A DNA stretch of 64,000 nucleotides from contig NW_019091402.1 in the NCBI RefSeq assembly GCF_001949145.1, positions 1,361,040 through 1,425,039 on the forward strand, given 5' to 3'. Below are positions 33,501 to 48,500 of this stretch, one piece after another. The notes under the pieces were generated by a model. That model was not told where the DNA came from, did not search any database, and saw nothing but the letters and a program-made list of their open reading frames with translations. This stretch comes from Acanthaster planci. Its lineage: Eukaryota; Echinodermata; Asteroidea; Valvatida; Acanthasteridae. Each line of letters begins with the position of its first letter. Position 1 is the stretch's first letter. A program made the translations under genes and the position numbers.

Positions 33501-36500
33501 ATTAAAATTGGTAAGATCTTGATTATTATAAAAGAAGTTCACATCATGTGAACATTAATTTTTGAAACTTCCTCCCAGCTAACTACACTTCAAATGAATC
33601 TGTAAAACATTACCAATCACAACCGTACTGTAAGTGTACAGACAGTGGTAAAACTGGTTTCAAACAAGAAAAATCAAGGAACTTCCAAACTCGTTTATCA
33701 CAATTGGTACTTTTAAAATTGAAAACATTTTGATTTTGTGAGGCCTGTGAAACCTCAAAAAAGCAATAGTCGTGAAAAGCAGACGGTAACAGGATTTGGC
33801 ATTCGGGAGACAAAGTTTCCCATCATCAGGCAGAGGGCGGGCTCACTCGGGAACAGTGGCGCTCGACTGAGACCCACCTAAACACTTCCACAAATTGGTT
33901 GGGTCCAGCTGAAACTTGTGGATCAAATCGTACTTCTGAAAGAGCTGCATGCCCAGAAACCTCAGGGAGTGGCCTGCATTGTAAAACACGCACAACAGAA
34001 GCCAAGGGGTGAGACGGCAGGATAATGAAGTCTCTACCAAATACATGTACCGGTAACCAGCAGAGGTTTGGAGGGCCCCACGGTTGTATTGCCTTGAGCA
34101 GGGCTGTGAGTGGTCACTTCAAATTAAAGCTGAAACAGCCAGCAAAAAGCTGAAATGTAAGGAGTCCCTGTACGTTTGTACATGGCAGGTGCCCAATAAA
34201 ACTGAAATTCAAGGTCAACATATGAACCAAAAAAAGCTGAAATAAAAAAAAAAGCTGAATTTCCACACCTCTGCTTGAGGTACCCCTTAAAATGACCATT
34301 CCTTGTGTTCTGTCCCAACTTTAACATGTTAAAACACTTTGTTGGTAAACTGAGGATTCAACAGATTTTTAATAAAGGTTGTTTGAACAAAAACTGCGAA
34401 GATCCTGAAATCAGGAAAAATCCTGACAAATCCGACCTCTCAGACCCTAAGAAAGGTTTGCTGAAGACATGACACGAGAGAAAGATCATCTGAATGGAGG
34501 AAAGATGAGTACCAAGAGGAACGATTGCGGGTTGAACACTTTATCAAGAATGCCACTCAACATTTCTAACTAAAACAATGAGCCCAAAGTGGCCCATAAA
34601 TAGATTTAATAGTCATAAACTTTTAGATTCAGATGGTCATGTTTTGGGAAAAAGAGAGATCTGTTTTGAAGACTTCTATTTTCAAAGCTCCCCTCATTCT
34701 GAATTTTCCATCTGTAATTTGCAATTTACAAACTTCACAATGTGCTGAAAGTCTGTTCAGTGAAAGAACCGACTCAATTGTGCACTTATTTGTAAATCCA
34801 ATAAAAGCTCTCAATTAGCCAATGAAAAATACCAGCCCAGTCAATCATTTCAATTCAATTTTGGCCTCGACAAAAACAACGAAAAGTTAAACAATACAAT
34901 CTGAATTAATTATTTTTTAATTCCTAACTGCTGTTCCTTGAGCAATGCGAGTCAATTTAATAGGCTTGTCAATTTTATTTCGAGGTTGATGGTACGGTGG
35001 TGTGTCACCTGCTGGCTGAGTCAATTTAGCTCCGTGCGAGTGTTTTACCAGCTGTCACGCTCGGCTGGGTCCGACTCACTAATCGCGCGGAAATTAAAAG
35101 ACAGAGATGTCAGACTGGCAGTCCGCTAAATGAGTCTTAACAAGCCATCCGTGAACTGTAAATCCGGACGGAGAGATTTCGGTCCTGCCGCTGAAGGATT
35201 TGGCAGGTAGGGTTTTTGTTTGTTAATTGCGTAGTGTCAGTCCACGTTCTGATGTTGATTTGTTGAGAAAATGCTCAGTGGCACACTTCATTTGAAAGCT
35301 GTTGCACACAAGGAACGGTGAACACGTCAGAAGATTTGGCTTGATCATTTTTCACAAGAGTAAATCGGGTAGAGAGGTGCACACGGTTTGTCCATTCGGG
35401 CAAGAATCAACCTGCTTGTCCCAAAACTGTCGAATAAATTCCACGCCCGAATATTCTAGATGCATGGAATAAAAAACAAAACGTTTGGCGGACACGACCT
35501 GATGAATGTAATAATTTGAAATGATTACTTCTCAATCCAAGCAGGATGTATGCCGTTCTACATGTAATTAAGCCTCAAGTGCATGGCCCGTTCATCCCTC
35601 AATGGATTTGATCTTCCAACATTTACCTGTCTGGCTTCCAATGTTTGCCTTCGCTTCATTATCTGGTCACTTAGACCATCGCATGACAGACATTTTTGTT
35701 TTCATGAGTGCTTTGCCTGCTAATTTGGGTTTGGTTCCATCAATGCCTCGTTGGACTTCACTGCATTTCATTCATAACTACCACTTACGATATGATAAGA
35801 GGAACATGTTAGCTTACAATGCGATATATTTAGAATTTTTTCTCTCCCTTTTGAGAGGGGAAAGCTTAATTTTACAGGTCAAAAATGCTGGTACTCAAAA
35901 CAAACACATTTCAATTTTCACTTTAAACGTGCTCATCGTTACAGATGGTAATGGAGCATTATCAAACTTAAGAAATGGGCTCTCTGTGAGCAGCCCCACT
36001 GAAGTTAAAAAGTCTTCTGAAAATGGCAGGATGGGAACGAGGCGGGGCGGGGGAGAACGTACCTCCAGTGACTTGTTCCAAGTGAAAGATGTTGAAATCC
36101 CAGCACGAGAGCCTAGTGAGAAGTTGCTGCAAAGCCAAAAGACACACACACAAACAAAAACAAAAAAAAAAGGAAAAACAAATTACTTTCCTGCAACATC
36201 ATTATTAGACAGTTGGACTGGTTGAACCAAGGGACCTCCTTGATAGACAGAAATGCCCCTAGCAACGAAGGTCCCAAGTCGGATGAAATTGGCAGGGAAG
36301 TGATCGCAGAGATAAAATCAAGTGTAAAAGTAAGGAAAAAAACCAAGTCGGACTTTCTGAAGAGAGCCTTTAGAGTGCTGTTGAAACTGAAACTCTAAGC
36401 GCTCACGCTCAGTAAGCCTGAAGGGATTCGAACCCGGGGACTTTGAAGTTGAAAGCAAAAATTTACCAATGCCTTTCATTCTACTGTATCTTATTCTCTA

Positions 36501-39500
36501 CAGACTTGGACATCTTTACTTGAGTAATTTTGTAACCAATGAACAGAACTAGGACAACGAACATTTGAACAATGTCAAATTATTTTTCTCTTTGTTCTGG
36601 ATATTCCATGAACTGCAGGTATGTGAAATCCAGTGTTGCGGTTGAATACATTTCCTTGAGTGTCAGTACGAGTACAGTATGTCACTACGACAACCAGTTT
36701 GAGTAATTCTGTGTTAGTGCAAATACTAATGCATGGAACTTTTGTCCAAATACAAATACATTTTTATGAGTCCAAGTGTGAGTATGAGTGCCAAATTATA
36801 CTCAAGTACAAGCACTGGTATAAGGGTGAGAACTACAACACTGAGGAATAGGTACCGGCCACCTCACCGATGAGTTCCTCTCGTAGCTTTTACTGAGTCA
36901 TTTATAAAATGAGGTCACAAAGAGAGGTTTCTAAGTTTATCAGTCAGTTCAGAGTTTGAGACGAGAACGATACGAAATCGGCATAAAGTGATGATTCGTG
37001 ACCTAGCCTTTGATGTGATGCATCGAGACACTTGGACACAAACTTTCCTTGGAAATATACTCAGGTATGAGGTACTGTATCGGTACTAAGAAACCTGTGA
37101 GTAATGAGTTTGTGCCCTGGTACACTGCATTCGCATGTACGTGTAATTCAAGTCATTTTATCGAATTCATGTTGTGTTATCAAATCCAAATGTCAGACTC
37201 AAGGCCAAACATTTTTCAACAGGGAGAATTCTTTTCCCAGAAAAGATAAAAACAACCTCTTGGGTTTCATCCTCTTGCCTCTAAACACCGACAACTGGGT
37301 TGGTGTGAATGACTTGAAGAAAGTAAGATCTCCAAGGACAGCATTCACATGATAGCATACTATTAGAGTCCAAATTTTTGTCGTTTGAAATTTTTCCGGA
37401 GTCCAGAAATCAAAATTTCACATGATGGACCCTACAAACCTACCCGTAATTGTCACAATTACGAGATTTTCGAAGATGTGAAAGATTCTGTGAGTACCGG
37501 TAGATTGTTGCCACAATTTTTTGCAATTAAAATTTTTTTTAAATCCCTACATCAAAATTTCTAATCAGTAACCCTAAAAATCTTCTCCGACTTGTAAGAA
37601 TCACCAAGATTTAAGAAGATTTGGAAGATTCCCCAACTACACGTACATGGACATGAACATGTTGCTGTCAAAGTTTTTGTTGCAAAAGAAAAACTTACTT
37701 CTTAAGTCCCACAAATCAAACTTTCACATCATTAAACCTCCAAAAACTTCCCCTATTTACATGTACATGTAACTGACCCAAACCCACCAGATTTGGGGAA
37801 AATTTGAAGGGTTAAGAAGAAATGCGCATGATGGACATCCAAGGAATAAGTACTACCTAGAGTGTGGTGCATCTTTGAAGAAAGTGGAACATTTAGAAGA
37901 TTAATGCAAGTCTCAAGCAACCACGTCTGACGAGATAAAATGTGCTAACGGAAATTTATGCCATGCTTTGATATTCAAAAACACACTACAGTACGTGGCA
38001 CATTATGTCTCCAAATGAAATGTATAAAACAATATATTTGCAGCAAAGGACAATGCTTGGGCCGAACGCTTTGAAAACCTAGAAGAGGTAGCACTCTTGA
38101 TAGTGGGTTAAATACAAAAATACAATTCATGTAGCATGTGTCTCATAGGATTGATGAAAGGGAAAAAAATGGGTAAGCCAATTAATGGGTAATTTTACCA
38201 GCAGGTCGTTTTCACAATCGTCAACACCTCCCAGCCAATTTCCATCAGTCCAACAACATCTAGTTACCCTCTGAAATTGATTTTTTGTTTTCGCTGCAGC
38301 TGTTTTTACGGCCTGACGCCTAGGAATCACATTGCCGTAGGGTCAGACAAAACACGGCGCCGGACGTAAAACGACAACAACGCCAGGCGGAAGAGCCTGG
38401 CAAATGGAGGGACGGCAAAAAGCTGTGATACACCTGAGAATTGGGGAGCTGAACATGAAAGGAGGGGATCAGGAATGTGACATTTACTCGTGCTGTTTGT
38501 ACAAGGTCCACATTTGACAGCATTACTCCAACATATTCTGATTGCTTTGATATAATGCCTAGAGTTAATAGCCATTTCCCCTATCAGGGTATGAAGATTT
38601 CCTTCTTAATCAAAGTGATGATTTTCCAAAGTAATCTCATCACTTCTTTTATGATGGCGTCAACATTAGGCATTTTGCTTTGATCTAATCTTTGTATGTA
38701 ATTGATACCATCGATGAAATCTCAGGAAAATTTCACAGTAAAAAAACACACTAGACAGCAGAGCTGGGGAACAACTATGGTACTTCTTCTTTGGTGCTGA
38801 AGGAGCAGGCAGAGTTTGGGAAGGAATTGAATTTTCTTGGGAAAATTTTACCCAAAGGATTGCTACTGTATCTCTACGGATCAGAGGAGAAAACTTGTTT
38901 TCCAAAGTGGTTTTGACAGGATCTGGGAGATTTCGGGGGAGGGGTGGGAATGGAAACTTACATTTGCCTGCCCACAGTACCAGCTATCAAGATGCGACGA
39001 GGATTCCGGGATAATTGGTGGCCGCGACTTGATGGCCGTGGCTTGAACAGTGACCTTTGGCAAGCTCAACTCTCGGGAATGCTTCAGACTGGTCCTCCTC
39101 ACATTGTTGTCAATGGCTAGGATTGGGAACACAACAACTACGTCAACAGCCCGATTGAGAATACAGCAATATACACAACTAAAGTGAAATCCCATTCAGA
39201 TTACTACAGTTTGATGAACAACCCAATTGAGAATACAACTGAATAAAAAGTCCAATCGCAAAATTACAGAACTGAATGAATAGCTCAATGGCCTGATTGA
39301 GAATGCAACTTAAATGAACAGATGATTGACACTAAAACAGAATGACCAGCCCAACTGAGAATACAACTGAATGACCTGCCCAACTGAGAATACAACTGAA
39401 TGACCAGCCCAATTCAGAATACACAAAATTGCATAATAGTCCAATAATGACTAAAACAACTAACTTTTTCACTTCTTAAAGACACAACATCACATTATGG

Positions 39501-42500
39501 AACTGACAGGCTGACGTACCGTGGTACCATACAGTACGTCACCTTTGCCTTACATTTGGGTTCGAGTCCCACCCTGACCGAAGCGTGGACTGGGTTTTCA
39601 CTTCGTGCCCAGTTCTGTGAATTTCCTTGGAACATCATCCCTGGGTTTTCCTCCCTACTCAAGACCTCCACAATTTCATCCTTGTTTTTCCCCCTCTCTC
39701 TCTGGGGTACAGTGGCAATATGCTATTGAAGAAACTCTTGCTTTCATTCCCAAAAGGAACGATATAAAAAAAAAAAAAATTGAATTTTCACAACCCGGAT
39801 ATTATATTACATGCTGGTTCATACATGTTCTTTAAGTTATTCTCATAAAGCAATAAATTTATTTTAAAAACATGCTGTAAAATTCATGAGTTGAATGTGA
39901 CTTTTTCAAAAATATTTGAATACTATCTACATCGCAATTTCGTGTTCATGTTTACTTTCAAGACAAGTACCAACCAGCCTTGACATAGACCCTACATGTA
40001 CATGTGCACGTGTCTGAATCAGCTTTTTCATAAGAGCTCCACATCCTCTGTGTTTGAAAAAGTGGGACAAGTTCCATTTCATACATACGTAACAGTCACA
40101 ACAACAAAAAAAAAATTTAAATCTTAAATTGGACATCTTCATGTCTCCTCCCATTCCCTGTTGATGACTTACCTTCAATGATCTTGTACTCACTGTCGGG
40201 AAGAGAGCCGCGTCTGCCATCGGCACGTGACATCAGCTGTTTGGATTTTACACGGACATCGCCTGTCAAACGGCAAATGAAAAAAAAAATAATAATAAAA
40301 AACCAAATGAGCTGTTACTGTCAGTCCGGGTAATCACTGCTCTGCGGATGCCGTCACCACGGCAACCGGGGAATTACTGTCTACCGCGTGGAAATGGGGG
40401 AATAATTGGTGGCTTGCCCTGCCAAGGAGCTGGATTTAACCGCTGGAGCCGTGTCTCTCTATTGAGGAATTACCTCTAAGTAAACTGCAGAGAAGGTGTT
40501 GTAAGCAGGTGCCGTACCTGGATAGAGCAGGGAAGCTAAAATCACATGTAACGGTACATGTCCGTGTATATGAAAGCCATCCTCGCTACCACTTAAATTT
40601 TTCATCACTGAAAGATCCTTGTGGAAGTGTTTGAATGAACTTCCACTCGACCACAGTGCAATTTTAAAACTCGATTGACGGTGCATCCACCCTTTAGAAC
40701 TCATTCTAGAGTTTTAAACAGAGAGGTGCTGGAGCATGTAGTAAAACTCACTCACTTCTGGGAGAGATGTAACCCCAACTAAGCACAGGTCTTGGGTTCC
40801 ATCCACTTAGCAATTACATACATGTGCATGTGTGTGGCTACATGTAGCACTGTGCTCCAATTTGTAAATTTCTCTCAAATTCTTTTTGCCAGACCAGACT
40901 GGTCCCAGACCAGTTGGCAAGTCAAATTACAAATAGCATATTGGCATTCTGTTCTACAGTACATGTTGTGTACTCGAATCAATAGCAGATTCAAAGATGG
41001 GTACGAGTGGTCAGGTAACCAGTATCCTTCCATCTGATCAATATTAATTGTGCTCAGACCTAACCCAGTGAGGCTTACTGGTACGTCGGCAAGTCATTTT
41101 GATGACCTGAGGGTCTGTTTTTACAGAATCTTGCATCTGTAACCAATCTAAGAACCGCTCAACATTTTTCACCCTCATAATCTCCATTTTTGCCGGGCTG
41201 CCAAACTGAGTGATGCATCAAAACAGAGAGCACGCAAAGTTTGATCTTTCTACTTCAAACTTACACAAATTACTGGCAGAAAATGGCCTTTAGACTGACT
41301 TGGAAGAAACAGGTCGCAATCAATTGTTATACATTAACTAGCAAATTCCAGAAAAAAAAGACAAACAAAAGCCTGTTATTGCTCTAGCAAGGCCTTTGAT
41401 CTCTGCGCACACTGACTTCAACACCCTAACCACCTCACCCTCCCCTTTAAAATGCATCAGCCACAGCCCTTGGCTGACTCTCAGATCTGCCATGGAGTAC
41501 ACTTTTTGCCTGCCAAGATAAGAGAAGCTGACCATCTCAGCACAGCATGACACCACACATTCTCTCTACAATGGCCCCTTGGCTTTGACAAAAAGAGCGC
41601 CCTAGGTTAACAAGACCCATAGTTGAATTCTCAGAAGCTACAGGTACTCCACCAATTCCACCACCTCCCATGCTAACATTGATTGCCATCGATTGCAAAG
41701 ATTTCTGGTGTGCGTAGGGTACTTAAGGAAACGCTGCACTCCGTTGAAGAGAGGGGAAGAACGTTGAAGGCAAACTTCCCAGAGGCACACGAATATTCAT
41801 CCCCAGTTGATATCAACTAAGGCATTAGGGCTGTTGGGTATTCGCACACTGAATACCCAACCAAAAAATGGCCATTGTCCGGTCCAAAAACTTAAAAAGG
41901 TTGGATGGCTTCATGGCAAAATCTGTGCAGATTTTGTCAGGCCCTGTCCACAAGGAAAGCTCAACTTCTCATCAAATTCAAATAAACTTACAAACGCAAA
42001 ATCTGTTTTACACATGAATTTATCTGACACACTACCATGAGACTAGTCTCTTATTTCCAAGGTTACGGTTGCCAATATTTTCATACCGTCGTCTGCTTCT
42101 CTTACTGCAGCAGTAAGCTTCCCACATGAAGTGCATGCATGTTACACCTGTACATGTACAGGAATGTGCCTGAGACAACCTTCACACAGTTGTTTGCACA
42201 TTTCAAAATTAAAATTCACAACGCCTGACAACTACGGTACACGCACAAGTGACTCCATAGTTTGACAAGGCTGTTCTTACTGTAGTTATATGTACATGTA
42301 ACGCTCTCACATGTACATTTACTTCTAAATTCTACATTTGTTCGTGCATTACTTTAACTCTAACTACATGTACATGTATGCCGCCTGCGGAAAGATTGTA
42401 CCACAGAGCACCTGCAGGGTTAGGGATAATGAACGTGAATATTCTGATTGGAATGCCATGAGCTGAAATAATCATCAAAGCCAAGTGGAATTCTACGAAG

Positions 42501-45500
42501 AGAACGCTCTGAATGTCTTTATATGCATCTGCTTGCTGTTTAAACTGAGGTGAGATGCCCAACCTTGAAATACATGGAGTATTTTAGTGGTGGGAAGGGG
42601 GATGGTCGGAGGGGTGTTGGCCAATTACAGGCACACGGAACACTGCGTAGACGCCCTGTGCTCTCGGCAACACCTGCCTTGAGTATGCTCCAGGAACTAA
42701 CACTTTCCTTGTTTGTTCCCAACCAGGAAAGCTGACAAGTGCAGACGCGCAATTCTGCTGCTGATTTGCATATCACAATTAGGCGTCCAATAACATACCT
42801 CTACATAATTTAATACAACGTAAGTATACATTCAACACCTCTCTGTGCATGTACATGTACACGTGTATGGATATACATGTACATGTACTATTGTACTATT
42901 ACATGTACATTGTACATATGTATAGTACATGTACATGTATAATTAACATGAAAACTTAAATTTTCCTATAGACCTACTGGCAAATGAAGACCCATCCAAC
43001 ATGTAATTCCAAAGTGAAACTAAACTAACATTTGCAGCAAATGTTCTTGGGATTAAAACCATGAAAGACCAAGGAAGCCTGAAACATTGCACTGTCCACT
43101 GCACTGTCTGTTTTCTAGTCTGATGTATGTTCATTGTACAGTGTGTTCAGGTATGCAGCACTCACGCAACGCATCAATGGACAGGTACATGTACGGCTTC
43201 CCAAAATTTCAATTTCATGTAACCAAATTTAGAATAAGTTATATTCACAAATGCTAGCCAAAATATTCCTAAAAAGTTACGTATGAAACTTGAATTGTTT
43301 CAAATTCCTTTTCAATAATGTGGATGAGGAAAGCAACAATCATGTTACCTGTTTTAAGCAAGTCCTGAGAAATTAAGAGAATATTTAAGACAAATCCTGC
43401 GACAAGCTGGAAAATACTTTGAAGTCTGCTCATTAATTTATGCTTTCTGACTCCGTGTCCAATGTGGACACCTTCTCCTCTTTCCACAGGGTACTATGAG
43501 CATGTACATGTAGACTGTGTGCCCAGGTCACAAGCTGGGCTGGGAATCGATTCTGACCGGTAAAACTAACATGGGTGCCTGCGTTGCCGTGGAAACCTTC
43601 CAAGTGAAAAAAATGTGTGGCGATGGTCGGGCAAAGCGGAGCAAATGAGGCAATTAAAGCAGACACATTCAATGAAGAATTCTGCCTGGAATTCTAGAGC
43701 AATCGGAAGTTGGCGTTATCACGTGCATAAACTGTATGTATGGGAAGCATTCCCTATGGTGGGTGGTGCATCGAGAAAAACACCCTTAGCAGCAAAAACC
43801 AGCGGCACACTGAACAGTGTGTGTACGTGTGCCGTGTTCTGTACGCTTGTGAAGCTCGTGAGATTTTCTCATTTGACAAAAAAAAAGTCTTACTCATGCC
43901 TTTTATAATCTTACCTTGTACAGCGCTTCACACGGTACAAGGAATTTAGTGCTTAATAATTCAATGAATGTTAGAATTTACAACTGATCGAGGTACATGT
44001 ACATGTATGCCAGGAAAAACCTGCCTGGATACGAGTAGGACATCAAAGCCTACAAATCAGAAGGACAACGACCACACAGATATTTTTCCCCAAGACAAGT
44101 GAGCATGAAGCATCCATTGATTCAAGAAATCCAGTCGTATCGGTGGCATGTTCTGTGCCAGTAAATTCTACCGAAACTCAAACATTCCACCACAGGGGCT
44201 TTGGTCCATTTTGTTTACACTTAGATGTAGTTTCGCACTACGCAGTGTACATGTACATTGTACTAGCACACTGTCTTTACAATGCGTGCACTCTCTTAGA
44301 AACGGAACCACGCTGCTGGCATTATGCGGACTGGAAAAGCTTTACCGAGAGGTGCTTCTAAGGCGCATGCCTGTGTGTAAATATTGCATTCTGAAGGACC
44401 TGAAGTGATGCAGCGTGTTTATTGCGTACAGAGAGATCACAAGATGATCCAACTGATGGACAAAGGGCGACCAAGCCAGTGGTTCTATCTTGCTATTCAG
44501 TGATGGTCCTCTGCCCCATGAGCTACATGTATAAATACGGCTTTAACGGGTCACCATGTCTAATCGATTTTGATGTTTGCTCAGTTATTCCTGGCCGGGT
44601 TGGCAAGGCTCATTGTTAACAGTTGGGCTTATTTTTCGAAAAGGATAACAACTGTACCATTTGCTCTTCTAATTTGTAACCACTGGCTATGGGCTTTGGA
44701 GTGCCCCATGCTGTCAATGTTTGCACAGTGACCCTGCCGATAATCCGCGACCTGACTCTTCATCTGTTATCCCGCAGGCCCACAATGGCCCACGCTGACC
44801 AATTCACGATTTGCCGGTCCACAATCTTACTCAGATGAGAGCGCTTGGCAGCCTTGGCAAGTGAGGGTCGGTGAAACTTGAGCAGAGTCACCAGTTCTGA
44901 ACCGTGCAGTTCATTTTAATGCAGAATTATTGTCAAGCATTACCGGGTACTCTGTCAATGCCAAAACCGCAAATGACATCTGTCCATGTTAGAAGACCAA
45001 AATCAACTGGGCCTTTGAATCTTTAATGACTTTTCAAATAAAATTGAGACAGAAGTACTTGTAAAGTACACAAAAAGCATTTACCAAGTACTTTATAAAA
45101 GCTTCTGCCCTGAGAGTTTAAGGTCATACAATATTTTGATTGTCCAAAGCTTTACCTTTTTTTGGTTACGTATTTACCATCCAATAGAGGCTTTGTGCGG
45201 TAGCCATCTAGCAGGGCAGTTCTTCTGTTCCACAGGGAAACCTCCTTTGTGCATACCCTGTGGAACAAAAGCACTGACCTGCAAGATGGCAGCCATGCAA
45301 ACCCTCTACATGGGGCATTATGGAGCCTTCTGACATACCATCTTAGTGTCTGGCAGTGAACTTTGTACCCACACAGTAAGTTGACTACAACTTGGCTTGT
45401 ACAAGTACACCTAATTAAGTCATTTGGATGAAACAAGTGCCCTACCATGCAATGAAGAGGAGGAACCACTTTTCAAAATGGAAACGGGCTTCTAGGCTAT

Positions 45501-48500
45501 GCGAAGTCACAAAAAATTCACTTCTGAAAGAAAAAAAAAAAACTAGTTCCCTGCTAATCCAAGAACAGAGTTGCAGTTCCAGATTTCGCAATGACTGCAG
45601 CGGAAGTGAGATTGGAAGAAAATTCAACATCTGCAAAGTCATCACCACAGGTGATGACTACTGTGCAACACATACATTTGTGTTTGCCCCATAAGGTACC
45701 CCTTAAAATACCCATCTACAACTGTAAAAAGTCCACAGGGGCAAACGTAGGACATTCCTACGTTTGAAAAGAGACTGCTTGAAAAATACCAATGAGCAAA
45801 TTCCTGATGAAAAAATTCTGAAATCAGCAAAAATCCTGACAAATTTGTTTTCTTGTCTGTAATATATTGTATGCATTATTCTGAAAAATGAAATAAATGA
45901 AATGAAATGAAAAAGGATCACAATACCATCAGTCCATAATTTGTACAGGTGTATACCAGTACATGTATGTGTACATGTGCTGGTTCACGTACACAGACAG
46001 GAACAGTACATTGGTATGTACATAAAACATGTTCATTGCCAAATCTGACGTTTCTTTATACATGTCCATGTACATATACCTGTGCAGGCTTTCAATATAA
46101 GAAGTATCCATGTTCTATAAAACCATTCAAGTTGACACAACATTAATGCTTCATTTTTCGCCATTTACATTATACAGGTGTATATTGGAGAAGATCACAT
46201 GGCAATGATAACATACATGTACATGTACACCTGTATGTGTAGGGCTGTACAGTGAGCATATTGCTTCATGTCCCAGGTGTACATGTAACTTCACCAGTAC
46301 GTATACATGCTTTCCTTATCTTTGTTGTCACTCATCAACACGTATTTCCCTCACCCCACAAGACGGTGTTTTGACGACACATCCACAGAAACATTTGAAA
46401 TATTTGTTGTTTCCAAATGTTGCCGGCGCAAACGTGCCACGAGTGACATTCTTGTGATGTCAACCAAGCTGGCATGATGCGCCGGCCGCTCCAATGTGGA
46501 CCACATGTCCGTGCAGAACAACAGAACTTCCACGCAGCATCCAACCAGCCGGGGCGGCGAGGGTTCGTTAAACCAATCCCGGCCGGCAGATCCCCAGCAA
46601 TTATGCCATATTGGACACGATGCGGACAGCAGGTCCACGCCCCCCCTCCCATCCGACAAAAGGCAAAGCGCTTATCCAAACGAACTCGAGAAGATCGGGC
46701 AAGCCGACGTGAGATGTTGGCAAACATTCCCTGGGAATTCTTGGCTGATTTTTTTTTTCATCTGGGCGTGATGCGTTTGGCTAAGGCAAAAAGGACCCTG
46801 TTCTGGCCTTTCTATATATACAATCTTCACTCCAGTTGAGGTAGGGGCCCATTATGGTCACATCTCAGGGAATCCAACAGGAATGCCCTCCACGAGATCA
46901 TTCAAGATGATGATAAATGTATCTTTCCAATGACACTTTTCTTCCCCTTGAAGGTCACCGGTGAAGCATGACCTCATTCTGAATAATGTGTTTAAGGTTG
47001 AGGGCAATTCCTCACAAATATGAAAATTTGGTCATGCTGTAATCATAGCTGTTACTAACCTCATTACTGATCCTAATTCAAAAATGAAATAATTTTGGAT
47101 CTTTCAATTACTAAAAAAACTTTCCCATCTTTACATGCACAAACTGAATATGTGTGATGGTTATTTATTCAAATAAATAGAATAAACATAAATTATGTAC
47201 ATGTACATAACATGTACATGTAATAACTGCCTAACTGAAAAGGTGTTTTTCTCGAAAACGGTGATTTTTCATATGAATCCGTCCATTTGTCAGATATGTG
47301 ACGACGTGTACATGTACAGTGTACTGTGCATGTACATTAACATGTAGCTTTCATTGTGATCGCCGTAGAAATCTTGGACATACACTTGTGGATACAGGCC
47401 ATGAATTCTGTTCTTCAAAATATGGAACTAGCTGTGCGAACATACATGTACAATATACATGTACACACGGCATGCAGTACAGTCGAACTGCACTGCAGCT
47501 GTACACCGGAACAGGTCAAGTCCAGAAAACACCGGCCCCTTATCAATGGCCTATTTAATTACCCAACATTGCTTGCGCACTTTAATAAGTAATTTCTGAA
47601 CTTTACTTGCGGAACGTAACAACGTTCAAGTTTGCCCAATGATACGGTAACTGTGCTGTAGGTGCAAAGTTTAAATAATTGCATAAATCATCCTGGAATA
47701 CAATGCATAAAGGCATTGCTTGCACTATTCCTGTTTTAACATTGCCTTGGTAAAATGTGTGCAACCTCAAATGTGACAGTCAGAACTGATGTTGGCTTTA
47801 AAAAATAAAAGGCTTAAGAATACAAGTTCAATTAATGTACTGGGCAGTATATGAACGAGACATTTATTTCCACATGTGTATGGTGCATGTTCATGCATCT
47901 TGCAACAACAAAACTTTGAATGTAGATTGCAGCACTACTTGACAAGATAACTATAAAAGCAAGAACAAACAAGTGTAGAGAGGTCACTTCTTCAAAGGCA
48001 AAGCAGGCTGTGGTGAAGCGAAGTAACTCTGTTTGGAAAAACTATCAATAATTTTATACTCGACAAGAAGTGACAAGTGGTACGGGCTGCTGAAACGTTA
48101 AGCTTTGTTCTGCATAAATCTACATAACAGGAGCCCAAAGGAGTCTACGGGACAGTCAGACAGAAACCAAGGCACCAAAACGGGATAAAACTCAGGCCCC
48201 ACCCCAGCCCACCCCCACCCCGATAAAACACTGCCACGACAAGTGACAAGCTCGCAGGGAAAGTCAACTCAGGATTGTAAAGTTTCAATTGAAGATGGGA
48301 ACATGTTCCCATCGTCAAGACAATCCGCTACTCCTATCCACCTTACATCAAGTAGAAATTCCCTCTTCAAGGTTGCTCTGTAAAAGAAGAGTCCTGGTAT
48401 TCGGTCCCTGAACTTTTGCGGGCGGTGCACATTTCTGGTAACTCCAGGCCATTCAGTGTGCCAAAGCTTTTACCTCAAACATGTATTTTTTACCGAATGA

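Noticed and set aside
35602-36225. 207-aa open frame on the plus strand
   Set aside because: It is antisense to PDE7 exon 5, shows no recognisable similarity and ends in low-complexity Lys/Thr sequence. A real exon with fixed phase lies on the other strand.
48294-48313. Perfect 20-bp palindrome GATGGGAACATGTTCCCATC, which contains a p53-family half-site
   Set aside because: A single palindrome without a second half-site or promoter context, in a region full of ACATGT palindromes.
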